A stretch of DNA of 64,000 bases from Candidatus Aenigmatarchaeota archaeon. GTDB lineage: Archaea > Aenigmatarchaeota > Aenigmatarchaeia > GW2011-AR5. Where the stretch lies: positions 64,293-128,292 of the forward strand of contig JACPRW010000006.1 in NCBI GenBank assembly GCA_016193585.1. The letters are read 5' to 3'. A model generated the notes under the pieces. That model did no database searches and was not told where the DNA came from. It saw nothing but the letters and a program-made list of their open reading frames with translations. Position numbers and translations under genes: made by a program. Positions 29,881-38,002 of the stretch are shown piece by piece. Within the stretch, counting starts at the first letter, position 1; every line of letters starts with the position of its first letter.

Positions 29881-30636
29881 ATGCCGAATTTCGATTCCGG
29901 CGGCTCTATAGTGAAAGAACTCCGGACGCACAGGCCGGGTTATTTCCAGCCATTTCCCTATGACAATTTTCTGGCTGCGGTACAAGCCCTCGCAGCAGCT
30001 GCCCTGGAGCCGGATTTTTACCATGAGGTCGGCCTGGCTGGTTATGCACGCCCCCGGGCGATATACGTTGTGCATGGCAGCAGTGATTCCGTGCCATTGG
30101 CCGGCATTGAGGCGGCAAAAGGATGGCCAGAGGTAACGCTGCACACGCACCTGCCAGGCAGCGCGCTTCCCTTCTTTCCGACTGTCGATGACTTTATTGT
30201 TCATTCCAGGTTCAGAACCTATGAACAAGGGATGCAGGCATATGCAGCCTTAGTAAGCAGAGACGTTCGTTTCCGTAAAGGCGCTGATGTCATACTTTCA
30301 CGGGCTGGCAGGCGCCACTACCTGACCAAATACGGCTTTGATGAAGGGTTCTCGCATCCTGACAGCGGCACGTGCATATGGCCGGACAACGAACAAGGCA
30401 CAGGCGTCAGAAGCCGGTTTTACAGGGCAGGCGTGCCATGCGAAATCGTCACCGAGGCTCCACTTCCGGAAATCGATGTTATGCGGGTGCTCAAGCCATC
30501 AGGAAGGGCTGCAATTGATGTCGTATCCCTTTACATAGCAGAGGCTATCCACGCCAGGCACGGCGATGCATTGTTCTTCGACAGGGAACTGGACTGGTAC
30601 GAAGAGGGGAAGAAGGAATTCATGCTCGATGTCTAG
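29881..30636 (+). CDS. Hypothetical protein with HxH...D segment (distantly JAMM-like?)
   Basis: I start at MPNFDSGGSIVKELRTH (29881), after a GGGGTG ribosome site; ATG 29860 is the alternative and would overlap the previous gene. The 251-aa protein contains RAIYVVHGSS...LHTHLPGSALPFFPTVDDFIVHSRF. HxH followed at distance by T..D with a preceding strand recalls the JAMM/MPN+ metalloprotease signature (HxHx7-10Sx2D) with Ser replaced by Thr. This is weak. The remainder is unrecognised. Downstream, 30637-30855 contains only a 26-codon open frame (VDKAVVFTQEGTVLVGKNVRNARYRR) that may be a gene fragment. Confidence 0.65.
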   Translation: MPNFDSGGSIVKELRTHRPGYFQPFPYDNFLAAVQALAAAALEPDFYHEVGLAGYARPRAIYVVHGSSDSVPLAGIEAAKGWPEVTLHTHLPGSALPFFPTVDDFIVHSRFRTYEQGMQAYAALVSRDVRFRKGADVILSRAGRRHYLTKYGFDEGFSHPDSGTCIWPDNEQGTGVRSRFYRAGVPCEIVTEAPLPEIDVMRVLKPSGRAAIDVVSLYIAEAIHARHGDALFFDRELDWYEEGKKEFMLDV

Positions 30637-30855
30637 CAGAGAGCCTGAGAGCTGCCGCCTCGTGGCACATCACGCGTGGACAAGGCTGTCGTTTTTACGC
30701 AGGAGGGAACGGTGCTCGTCGGAAAGAACGTGAGAAATGCCAGATACAGGCGATAGAGCAAATGACAGAAATTTTTATGCAGGATAGTGCCTTCGCGAGC
30801 TGACATACTATGCCTGAAAATTAATGTCAGCGACTATAAAAAGAAACGAAGGTTG

Positions 30856-31110
30856 ATGACGATGCCAAACTCTGATATGGGCGGCTACGCGCACCATAAG
30901 CCGCGGGGAGTAAGCCGCGCATTTGTACTGAAAGCTGTTGCTGACGAGAAACTCGGCACATGTGATGGGGTACTGAGCGAAATTACGGTTTACGATATCG
31001 GGCGCCTGCCGAAAGGTTCGTATACAGCGGCTCCAGAAGGGTCGCCGGAATACCGGGCGCTGCAGAATGACCCGGCGTACCGTGAAGTCATTATTCTGCC
31101 GCCGAGATAA
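30856..31110 (+). CDS. Hypothetical protein, 84 aa
   Basis: Start at MTMPNSDMGGYAHHKPRGVSRAFVLKAVADEKLGT (30856), or two codons later; AAGG sits just upstream. The track start lies in a region without a ribosome site. A small soluble protein with a beta-rich end (EITVYDIGRLPKGSYT...YREVIILPPR). Family unknown. It converges with the zinc-ribbon gene with 14 bp between stops. Confidence 0.6.
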   Translation: MTMPNSDMGGYAHHKPRGVSRAFVLKAVADEKLGTCDGVLSEITVYDIGRLPKGSYTAAPEGSPEYRALQNDPAYREVIILPPR

Positions 31111-31124
31111 CCGGAAAGAACGAG

Positions 31125-31376
31125 TCAGTCCTCCTCGTAGTCAGGGTCTTCTTCCCATTTCTCCTCGAGCTCTTCTTCCTCGTGCGTGGCGAGCTCCGGC
31201 TCGCTCTCGGTGATGACGGTGACCGCCATGCCCCCGCTCGCGTTCTTCGCGACCTCGTACTCGGTGCCGCATTCCGCGCACGTCACCGGCCGCTCCTTCT
31301 TCTGGACAGTCTTGACGGTCAGCTTTTCGCTGCATTCGACGCACTGGAACGTGTCTCCATCAACATCAAATTGCAT
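31125..31376 (-). CDS. Zinc-ribbon protein with acidic tail
   Basis: 83 aa from MQFDVDGDTFQCVECSEKLTVKTVQKKERPVTCAECGTEYEVAKNASGG... The CVEC...CAECG ribbon occupies residues ~12-36. The C-terminal 30 residues are strongly acidic (EEEELEEKWEEDPDYEED), a pattern of small archaeal transcription or translation accessory proteins. The earlier in-frame ATG at 31394 adds six residues that look less natural. Confidence 0.75.
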   Translation of the reverse strand: MQFDVDGDTFQCVECSEKLTVKTVQKKERPVTCAECGTEYEVAKNASGGMAVTVITESEPELATHEEEELEEKWEEDPDYEED

Positions 31377-31584
31377 GCGCTCCACACATAACACCTATGA
31401 TTACCACGCCTTCCAAGAATTTAAAGATTTTCTGAAGCATAGGTTAACGGCATTTCGCCATGAAATCTTTCAGCACAACACGACAGCACTCAACGCCAAC
31501 GCACGAACGCCTTCTCCACGTGGTTGCGTACACCGCCCGAAACATGGCGCCTGTGCCAATAGAAATTTAAGCTTGTTCGCCATA

Positions 31585-31860
31585 ATGAATCACTTGCTAT
31601 TTCAAGGCGCATCATCTATGACCCCTGCACGCAGTTCCCGCCGCGGTTCGTTACGAATAGAATTTGCCGGCAGGCTCTATCAGGGTGGCGGTGATGTAAC
31701 TTTTTTCCAGGGAAAGCAACTGTACCCGCGCCCGGAGGCGGAGGGCGACCATATTTTGGGTCTTGGTTCGTACATACCACATCATTTTTTTGACAAGGAT
31801 GGTATTCGGTATACCATCAAGGTAACGGACAACAAAGTTACCATAACCATCAAGCAGTAG
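31585..31860 (+). CDS. Hypothetical protein, ~91 aa
   Basis: MNHLLFQGASSMTPARSSRRGSLRIEFAGRLYQGGGDVTFFQGKQLYPRPEAEGDHILGLGSYIPHHFFDKDGIRYTIKVTDNKVTITIKQ. A weak TATA (AAATTTAAG) lies ~15-22 nt before ATG 31585; ATG 31618 is the alternative start. The C-terminal half is regular beta (GIRYTIKVTDNKVTITIKQ). No family recognised. The 31395-31584 stretch has no gene. Confidence 0.55.
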   Translation: MNHLLFQGASSMTPARSSRRGSLRIEFAGRLYQGGGDVTFFQGKQLYPRPEAEGDHILGLGSYIPHHFFDKDGIRYTIKVTDNKVTITIKQ

Positions 31861-31926
31861 TCGTGGATTTCTTTTCGAATTCACTCAGACAGTTTTCTGG
31901 AGGATTCAAAAAACCAGTAATCCTGA

Positions 31927-32547
31927 TTACGCCGCAATCTTCTGCTTGATTTTCTTGAGCCTGAAGATGTTCTCGCGGTCCAGTTCCTCCAGGCGCAGCG
32001 TGATAAAGGCTGCCGCAAGCCTGAGCCGGGGGATGACGATGAATTCCAGCGAATTGACGCGCCGCTTCGTCCGCTCGATCTCGATAAGAATGTTCCTCAA
32101 CTTCGTTTCCACTTCCGCGGCCATGACGACCGCCTCGAGCAGCTCCTCGTACGCCCTCACCATTTCCTCGAGCCGTATTGACGACGACAACAGGCCGTAG
32201 CCGCGCTCGGCGAGCGTTTTCTTTATCGTGCCGTGCCTGATGACCGGGATGCTCACGCCCATGACGTTCCGGACGTCCAGTTCGATGGACGGCCGCTCCT
32301 TGAGCGCGTAGGAGAGCGTCTTTATCTCCACCGCGCCGTCCAGCGCAAGCGCGAGCTGCAGCTTCCGGTGCGCGATGCCGTACTTCTCGTTGAGGTCCCT
32401 GCGTACGGTCTTCGCTTCCTTGAGGACGCTGAAGAATTCCATGATGAGTCCGTCGCGCTTCTTCTTGAGCAGCTTGTAGCCCGACTGCGCCAGCCGTATC
32501 TGCTTCTTGAGCTTGATGAGCTCGGACCTGGTCGGCTTGACGTTCAT
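31927..32547 (-). CDS. atpD: A-type ATP synthase subunit D (central stalk)
   Basis: 206 aa from MNVKPTRSELIKLKKQIRLAQSGYKLLKKKRDGLIMEF, the classical start of subunit D. Long N- and C-terminal helices (…RRVNSLEFIVIPRLRLAAAFITLRLEELDRENIFRLKKIK) form the coiled-coil rotor shaft inside A3B3. It is last in the operon, 32 bp after atpB. Length is normal. Confidence 0.95.
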   Translation of the reverse strand: MNVKPTRSELIKLKKQIRLAQSGYKLLKKKRDGLIMEFFSVLKEAKTVRRDLNEKYGIAHRKLQLALALDGAVEIKTLSYALKERPSIELDVRNVMGVSIPVIRHGTIKKTLAERGYGLLSSSIRLEEMVRAYEELLEAVVMAAEVETKLRNILIEIERTKRRVNSLEFIVIPRLRLAAAFITLRLEELDRENIFRLKKIKQKIAA

Positions 32548-32579
32548 CATAGGAACCACACTATGCTCTATTCCGAAGA

Positions 32580-33974
32580 CTACTGCTCAGATTCTTTTTT
32601 CTGATAGTACTTCGCCTTGTGCTCTGACGATATGCGCGTCAATTCTTCTTCAGGCAGGGCTGCGAGCAGCTCCCATGCAAGGTCGAGCGTCTGCTCGATG
32701 CTCCTGTCCTCGTGCAACCCCTGGTTGACGAAGCGCAGCTCGAACTGCTCCGCGAACGCAAGGAATTTCCTGTCCCTCATCGAGAGTGCTTCCTCGCCAA
32801 CGATGGACGCGAGGCTGCGGAGGTCGCGGCCGTCGGCGTAGCCGGCGTAGAGCTGGTCGCTCACCTGCTTGTGGTCCTCGCGCGTCTTGCCCTTGCCGAT
32901 GCCCTGATTCATGAGCCTCGAGAGGCACGGGATGACGTCGATGGCGGGATAGATGCCCTTCCGGTGCAGCTCGCGTGAAAGAACAATTTGCCCTTCGGTG
33001 ATGTAGCCGGTGAGGTCGGGTATCGGGTGCGTTATGTCATCGCCCGGCATGGTGAGTATCGGCAGCTGCGTGATGCTGCCCTTCCGTCCCTTTATCATGC
33101 CGGCGCGCTCGTAGATCGTCGACAGGTCAGTGTACATGTAGCCCGGATAGCCGCGGCGTGCGGGTATCTCCTCGCGCGCCGAGCTGATCTCGCGGAGCGC
33201 ATCGCAGTACGTGGTCATGTCGGTGAGGATGACAAGGATGTGCATGTTCTTCTGGTAGGCAAGAAATTCAGCCGCAGTCAGCGCGAGGCGCGGCGTTATG
33301 AGGCGCTCGATTGCCGGGTCGTTCGCAAGATTCATGAACACCGCAGCGCGCTCGAGCGCGCCGGTCTCCTCGAAGCTCGCGATGAATTTGCGCGCCTCTT
33401 CGTTCGTGATGCCCATTGCAGCGAACACGACGGCGAACGACTCCTCGCCACCAAGCACCTTTGCCTGGCGGGCTATCTGGAGCGCGATATCATTGTGCGG
33501 CAGGCCGGAACCCGAGAAGATGGGAAGCTTCTGCCCCCGCACCAGCGTGTTCATGCAGTCGATGGTCGATACGCCGGTCTGGATGAACTCCTCTGGAGGC
33601 CCCCGCGAGTACGGGTTGATGGCGCTGCCGGTTATTTCCAGCTCGTCCCCGGCAACAATGGCAGGCTTACCGTCAATAGGATTGCCGGTGCCGTCGAATA
33701 CCCTCCCGAGCATGTCGTCGCTTACTTTGAGCCGTATGACATCGCCAAGGAAGCGGATGTGCGCTGACCTGTCGATGCCGCTGGTCCCTTCGAAGCTCTG
33801 GACAACAACGGCATCGCGCGACGTGTCGAGCACCTGTCCCAGCCGGCGCTCGCCGTTCGAGAGGCGTATGCTCACGAGCTCGCCGTAACCGACCGGGTGC
33901 GTTTTCTCCGCGAAAATGAGCGGCCCTGCAATGGATGTTATCGTCCTGTACTCCTTCAATGCGTCCAGATTCAT
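32580..33974 (-). CDS. atpB: A-type ATP synthase subunit B
   Basis: 464 aa, full length: [36 protein letters not shown]... The nucleotide-binding-fold region keeps the B-subunit pattern with a degenerate P-loop ([23 protein letters not shown]), as expected for the non-catalytic subunit. Signature segments [21 protein letters not shown] and [18 protein letters not shown] are intact. Its ATG overlaps the stop of the 54-aa upstream gene (ATGA), and a GAGGTGG ribosome site lies within that small gene. Confidence 0.97.
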   Translation of the reverse strand: MNLDALKEYRTITSIAGPLIFAEKTHPVGYGELVSIRLSNGERRLGQVLDTSRDAVVVQSFEGTSGIDRSAHIRFLGDVIRLKVSDDMLGRVFDGTGNPIDGKPAIVAGDELEITGSAINPYSRGPPEEFIQTGVSTIDCMNTLVRGQKLPIFSGSGLPHNDIALQIARQAKVLGGEESFAVVFAAMGITNEEARKFIASFEETGALERAAVFMNLANDPAIERLITPRLALTAAEFLAYQKNMHILVILTDMTTYCDALREISSAREEIPARRGYPGYMYTDLSTIYERAGMIKGRKGSITQLPILTMPGDDITHPIPDLTGYITEGQIVLSRELHRKGIYPAIDVIPCLSRLMNQGIGKGKTREDHKQVSDQLYAGYADGRDLRSLASIVGEEALSMRDRKFLAFAEQFELRFVNQGLHEDRSIEQTLDLAWELLAALPEEELTRISSEHKAKYYQKKESEQ

Positions 33975-34135
33975 AGAGCCACCTCATTAGTTGTTGGGTA
34001 CGCCTCATCGAGAAGCCTTTTTGCAATGTCGTACGTTCCATGTTCTATATCGATGCCACGCCGCGGGTTCTGCCCGGGCGGGTGTAATTCCCTGTCGAGC
34101 CGCATTTCACTATCTGCAAGCACGTAGCCGGTCAT
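33971..34135 (-). CDS. Unannotated 54-aa protein between atpA and atpB
   Basis: Below the ORF-track cut-off. Frame: [60 protein letters not shown] ribosome site lies 5 nt before the ATG, 11 nt after the atpA stop, and the stop overlaps the atpB ATG by 4 nt. The arrangement is what one expects for a real translationally coupled gene. No motif recognised; C-terminal half is a predicted helix ([12 protein letters not shown]). Could be an assembly or regulatory peptide of the A1 head, or only a coupling leader for atpB. Confidence 0.6.
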   Translation of the reverse strand: MTGYVLADSEMRLDRELHPPGQNPRRGIDIEHGTYDIAKRLLDEAYPTTNEVAL

Positions 34136-34146
34136 GTATCTCCCGT

Positions 34147-37100
34147 TTATTTTTTCGTGATGAGTCCGTTTATTTCGCTATCGATTGCCTTTTCAGCTTC
34201 GCTGAGGATTGCCTCATAGTCCCTGTTGAATTTCGCCTCGCCGATTTTTGATTTTGACTTGATTGCAATAATCTGCTTGACCGGCACGCCTGCCTTGAGC
34301 GCAGCCCGCGCCTGGTCGCCGTAGTGCATGATGGTCGTCATGATGCGGTAACTCTTTTTCACGTCGCTGTACGCATCGACCTCATGGAAGGCGTTCTGCT
34401 GCAGGAAGAACTCCCGTATGAGGCGCGCAATGTCCAGCGTGAGCTGCTCGCGCTCAGGGAGCGCATCGCTGCCGATAAGCTGCACAATCTCCTGCAGCTT
34501 CTCCTCCTCGGTGAGCAGTTTCTTGATCTCCCGCACGTAGAGCGGCCAGTCGCGCGCGACGTTGCTCTTGTACCATTCGTTGATGGTGTCTTCATACTGG
34601 CTATACGAGGTGAGCCAATTAATCGACGGAAAGTGCCTCCTGTTCGCCAGCTTCGCGTCAAGCGCCCAGAACGCCTTGGTAACGCGGAGCGTCGCCTGCG
34701 TCACCGGCTCCGAGAGGTCGCCGCCTGGAGGCGACACCGCGCCGATGACGGTGATAGAGCCTTCGCTGCCGTTGAGCAGCACTGCTTTGCCCGCGCGCTC
34801 GTAGAACTCGGAGAGGCGCGCAGAGAGGTACGCAGGATAGCCTTCTTCTCCCGGCATTTCCTCGAGGCGCGAAGAGATTTCGCGCATGGCCTCGGCCCAT
34901 CGCGACGTCGAGTCTGCCATGAGCGCGACGTCGTACCCCATGTCCCTGAAGTATTCGGCAATCGTTACGCCCGTGTAGATGGACGCCTCGCGCGCCGCGA
35001 CCGGCATGTTGCTCGTGTTTGCGATGAGCACCGTGCGCTCCATGAGCGGCTTGCCGCTTTTCGGGTCGACGAGCACGGGGAATTCCTTGAGCACCTCGGT
35101 CATCTCGTTGCCGCGCTCGCCGCAGCCGACGTAGACGATCACCGACGCGTCGCTCCACTTCGCAAGCGACTGCTGGGCCACGGTGTTGTGAAGAATCATC
35201 GGCAGATTACCGCCGATAAAATTATGTGTCTCAGGAACAGTTATGTCGTACACATCTGTTTCCTCATTGATTGTTTCTATTTCGGTTATCTCATCGCAGT
35301 GCACATAATCCAAGGCTTTTGCGAATTTTTCGAGAGTTTCCGAATGCAGGGCATGTGTTATCTTCTGGAACGTCTCTGTTGTTTGGTTCTGGTCAACGTA
35401 ATACCCGGCGGTAGATATGCCCTGTTTCTGGAGTGACCACGGCTTTGTCGTTCCAAGTATCTGCCTGAACAGCTTGCTCGTCATTGGCACTATATCAGTT
35501 GAGCTGCAGTAATATTTCTTGCTGTAGTAAGGGTGTATTTTAATCGCTTCTTTTGGTGCTATGAATATTCTGTAATATACCTTCCCTTTTACTTTCTTCT
35601 CGCTGCATTTGTTCAATACACCCATCCTCAACAAAAGATACGCAATGCCTTCTGCCATTTCTTTGCTTGCAGTTGCTATTTCTATGTCATTCCTGCTTAC
35701 ATGGCCGTCGCAGCTGATGTAGGCAACCAGGAAGCTTTTTATCACTGATTCAGGTGAATTCAGAAGTGTAGCGGGAACATTGATTTTATTAGACTTCTGT
35801 CTTAACGGATAGTCCAATAACTGTAACACATTAATCAAAGCCCTGCTGGAAATACTGACTGCTTCTACTGTTCTTGCCCAGAACTCCTTTGTCTCGACAC
35901 CAAATAATTCTTTCGCAAGACAAGAAAATCGTTCTCTCAGGCGTGCGTCCTTATTGAAGAAGATTATTGTTTCGCCGCCTCGTATCATGCCGTCTGCCAT
36001 GAGGTATCCAAGAAACTCTGCAAATGCTTCATCCATGTATTCGTGAATCTTGATTGGTCTCGACTGCCGCTCTGTTTTTATATGGCTTATCTTTATGCTC
36101 TTTCCTGTCACCTTCTCGAGTTTCTTGACAAATGACAGTGTCGGCTTATTAACTTTTGTGTAGAAATTCAGCAAGGTCTTGTAATTCAGACCAAGAAGTG
36201 CTGCTAGTTGTTTTTTTGTTATTTTCCTTTCGCTGGTGAACGAATCTATCAGCAGAGAGATTTCTTCTATGGCATTGCTGTCAGCGACTCTGCACTCAAA
36301 TTCCAAATCCATTTTTTGGTAATCAGCATCCATTTCCAACTTTCTCGGAGAAATAATGTAATCGCCTTCTTTCAGTCTGTACGCCTCCGTTTCCATGATA
36401 CTGAGATTTTCATCAACTTTATACAGTTTGTGAATAGGCGTTATTTTCACTTTTTTACCGGAGCGTGTCTTTATCGCTATTACCTGTTTTGTTTTTCCTT
36501 TGTATACGTGGGTAGCTTTTGTCTCGACTATTTTCTCTCCGTCGAAGGTGTGAACAGATAACGGTCTTTCGAGCGCTATTATTTTTTCTTCCCCGCTTTC
36601 AGTTACACTACCTCGTGCGTTATCGAAAACACGTTTTATATGAACTAATTTACCATCTGCAAGTATCTTCGTATCGCCTGTCACGCACTTTCCGCTCCCA
36701 AATGGACCGGGAATCGCTGCAGTGCCGCCCTTGGCTACCGGAAACAAGGCGTCTATAATCCGCTGGCCGGTGAGCAGCGGAACCACTGGTATGACCTTTT
36801 CCCGCACCGGCCTCGGCAGTCGTATCGGCCACTTCTGGCAGAGCTTCAGCTCATGTGTGCCGACGCTTGCAATAGTTTCCTCGACGGTGAAGTTGCCCTC
36901 CTTTATTTCAGTGAGCATGCCTTCAACGCCGTGCGGGACAAGTATCCGGTGCTCAATGACACCACCTTCCTTCACGGTCCCGATGACATCGCCCGCCCTG
37001 ACTGCGTCGCCTTTCTTCTTTAACGGAACAAAATGCCATTTCTTTTTTCTGTCGAGCGCAGGGACAACCGCGCCGCGCAGGATGAAATCGCCCATTATCG

Positions 37101-37377
37101 CCTTGAGCGCGGGAAGCGGCCGCTGGATGCCGTCATAGATGCTCGTGAGCAGCCCGGGGCCGAGGTCAACGGTGAGCGGCGAGCCCGTGTTTTCCACCGG
37201 CTCGCCGGGCTTCAGGCCTGACGTATCTTCGTATACCTGTATGACCGTCCGGTCAGACTTTATCTGGATGACTTCGCCGAGCAGCTTCTCGTCGCCTACT
37301 TTGACCACGTCGTACATCCGGGCATCTAGGCCTTCGGCAGTAACGACCGGACCGGAAACGCGGTATATCTTTGCCAC
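34147..37377 (-). CDS. atpA: A-type ATP synthase catalytic subunit A, interrupted by an intein
   Basis: The extein is ~575 aa and begins AKIYRVSGPVVTAEGL. I start at GTG 37377 because GGAGGG lies 7 nt before it and the family starts here; the track ATG adds 12 unlike residues. Walker A is GPFGSGK|T, split by the intein after Lys. The non-homologous insert (KKKWHFVPLKKKGDAVRAGDVIG) typical of A subunits, VYVGCGERGNEM, and SRWAEAMREISSRLEEMPGEEGYP are all present. It drives ATP synthesis or hydrolysis in the A3B3 head. It is preceded by the triple 55-bp repeat after atpF. Confidence 0.97.
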   Translation of the reverse strand: MAKIYRVSGPVVTAEGLDARMYDVVKVGDEKLLGEVIQIKSDRTVIQVYEDTSGLKPGEPVENTGSPLTVDLGPGLLTSIYDGIQRPLPALKAIMGDFILRGAVVPALDRKKKWHFVPLKKKGDAVRAGDVIGTVKEGGVIEHRILVPHGVEGMLTEIKEGNFTVEETIASVGTHELKLCQKWPIRLPRPVREKVIPVVPLLTGQRIIDALFPVAKGGTAAIPGPFGSGKCVTGDTKILADGKLVHIKRVFDNARGSVTESGEEKIIALERPLSVHTFDGEKIVETKATHVYKGKTKQVIAIKTRSGKKVKITPIHKLYKVDENLSIMETEAYRLKEGDYIISPRKLEMDADYQKMDLEFECRVADSNAIEEISLLIDSFTSERKITKKQLAALLGLNYKTLLNFYTKVNKPTLSFVKKLEKVTGKSIKISHIKTERQSRPIKIHEYMDEAFAEFLGYLMADGMIRGGETIIFFNKDARLRERFSCLAKELFGVETKEFWARTVEAVSISSRALINVLQLLDYPLRQKSNKINVPATLLNSPESVIKSFLVAYISCDGHVSRNDIEIATASKEMAEGIAYLLLRMGVLNKCSEKKVKGKVYYRIFIAPKEAIKIHPYYSKKYYCSSTDIVPMTSKLFRQILGTTKPWSLQKQGISTAGYYVDQNQTTETFQKITHALHSETLEKFAKALDYVHCDEITEIETINEETDVYDITVPETHNFIGGNLPMILHNTVAQQSLAKWSDASVIVYVGCGERGNEMTEVLKEFPVLVDPKSGKPLMERTVLIANTSNMPVAAREASIYTGVTIAEYFRDMGYDVALMADSTSRWAEAMREISSRLEEMPGEEGYPAYLSARLSEFYERAGKAVLLNGSEGSITVIGAVSPPGGDLSEPVTQATLRVTKAFWALDAKLANRRHFPSINWLTSYSQYEDTINEWYKSNVARDWPLYVREIKKLLTEEEKLQEIVQLIGSDALPEREQLTLDIARLIREFFLQQNAFHEVDAYSDVKKSYRIMTTIMHYGDQARAALKAGVPVKQIIAIKSKSKIGEAKFNRDYEAILSEAEKAIDSEINGLITKK
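35185..36687 (-). other. AtpA (VMA-type) intein with LAGLIDADG endonuclease, 501 aa
   Basis: It begins at Cys (CVTGDTKILADGKLVHIKRV) and ends in Asn (...DVYDITVPETHNFIGGNLPMILHN), followed by Thr of the Walker A motif. Splicing blocks A, B and G are visible. The homing endonuclease has both LAGLIDADG-like blocks, LGYLMADGMIRGG and VAYISCDGHVSRN. Between block B and the endonuclease lies an HTH-like segment (ITKKQLAALLGLNYKTLLNFYTKVNKPTLSFVKKLEKVTG), an unusual DNA-binding insert. The site (GSGK|T) is the known VMA insertion point of archaeal ATPases. Codon use is more AT-rich than the extein. Confidence 0.95.
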
Positions 37378-37403
37378 TGCAATCCCTCCATTCATTTCCA
37401 TAA

Positions 37404-37605
37404 TCAGAACCACTCGCTGTCCGCTCGCAGTTCCGATACCTCCACTTACTTTTTGAAGTCAGAACCACTCGCTGTCCGCTCGCAGTTCCGATACCTCCAC
37501 TTACTTTTTGAAGTCAGAACCACTCGCTGTCCGCTCGCAGTTCCGATACGAGGAGAAGCTTTGCTTCTCCTGTACGTGAAAACCTTATGGTCTTCACTGT
37601 ACCTC
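37404..37605 (-). repeat. Triplicated 55-bp intergenic repeat with inserted hairpins
   Basis: Units start at 37404, 37459 and 37514 (TCAGAACCACTCGCTGTCCG...); the first two are identical 55-mers. The third is interrupted after CCGATAC by two hairpins, GGAGAAGC/GCTTCTCC and GTACGTGAA/TTCACTGTAC, then resumes CTCCACTTACTT. A fourth partial copy (37913-37950) lies just before the atpF start. On the coding strand each unit holds GGAGGTATCGG and an imperfect stem CGGAACTGCGAGC/GCGAGTGGTTCTG with two adjacent G-A mismatches. The repeats occupy the whole atpF-atpA spacer. Confidence 0.9.
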
Positions 37606-37608
37606 CAC

Positions 37609-37911
37609 TTACTTCCACAGGTCAACGCCGAGCGAGCGCTTGATCATGAGCCGCAAATTCTCCTCGGCCTCGATGTCGTGCGACAGCGTCACGACCGTCG
37701 GGCGCACCTTGGTCATCGCTATCTCCCTGTTCCGTTCCGAAAGCTGCGCGAACGTCTTCTTGTCCATCACGGCGATGCCCACGTCATCGCTGTCCATGAC
37801 CTGCTCGAACGTCCTGTTGACCGTGTCCTTCCCGACGATGAACGACTTCCGCACGCCGGCTATATGGAAGCCCAGCACAAACTGCTCATCGCCGATGACC
37901 GCTATCTCCAT
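37609..37911 (-). CDS. atpF: A-type ATP synthase subunit F
   Basis: Start at MEIAVIGDEQFVLGFHIAGVRKSF (37911), the family N-terminus; the longer track ORF would translate a repeat unit. 100 aa with the Rossmann-like F fold and a C-terminal regulatory helix (EAEENLRLMIKRSLGVDLWK). It belongs to the central stalk with D. The spacer upstream of its ATG carries a fourth copy of the 55-bp repeat core. Confidence 0.93.
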   Translation of the reverse strand: MEIAVIGDEQFVLGFHIAGVRKSFIVGKDTVNRTFEQVMDSDDVGIAVMDKKTFAQLSERNREIAMTKVRPTVVTLSHDIEAEENLRLMIKRSLGVDLWK

Positions 37912-38002
37912 ATCAGAACCACTCACTTCGTTCGCAGTTCCGATACCTCCTATTACCTGCAGGGGATCAGAACCCATTCATTTTATTTCATAACCTTTCA
38001 GA

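Noticed and set aside
30676-30756. 26-codon GTG-start frame VDKAVVFTQEGTVLVGK...
   Set aside because: Too short and without promoter or ribosome site to be called; perhaps a gene remnant.
36208-36561. Plus-strand ORFs inside the AtpA intein (for example 117 aa, Phe-rich)
   Set aside because: Antisense shadows of an intact, well-conserved coding frame.
37404-37549. Three regularly spaced direct repeats that could suggest a CRISPR array
   Set aside because: The whole 55-bp unit repeats with no unique spacers, there are no cas genes, and the copies fit inside an operon spacer.
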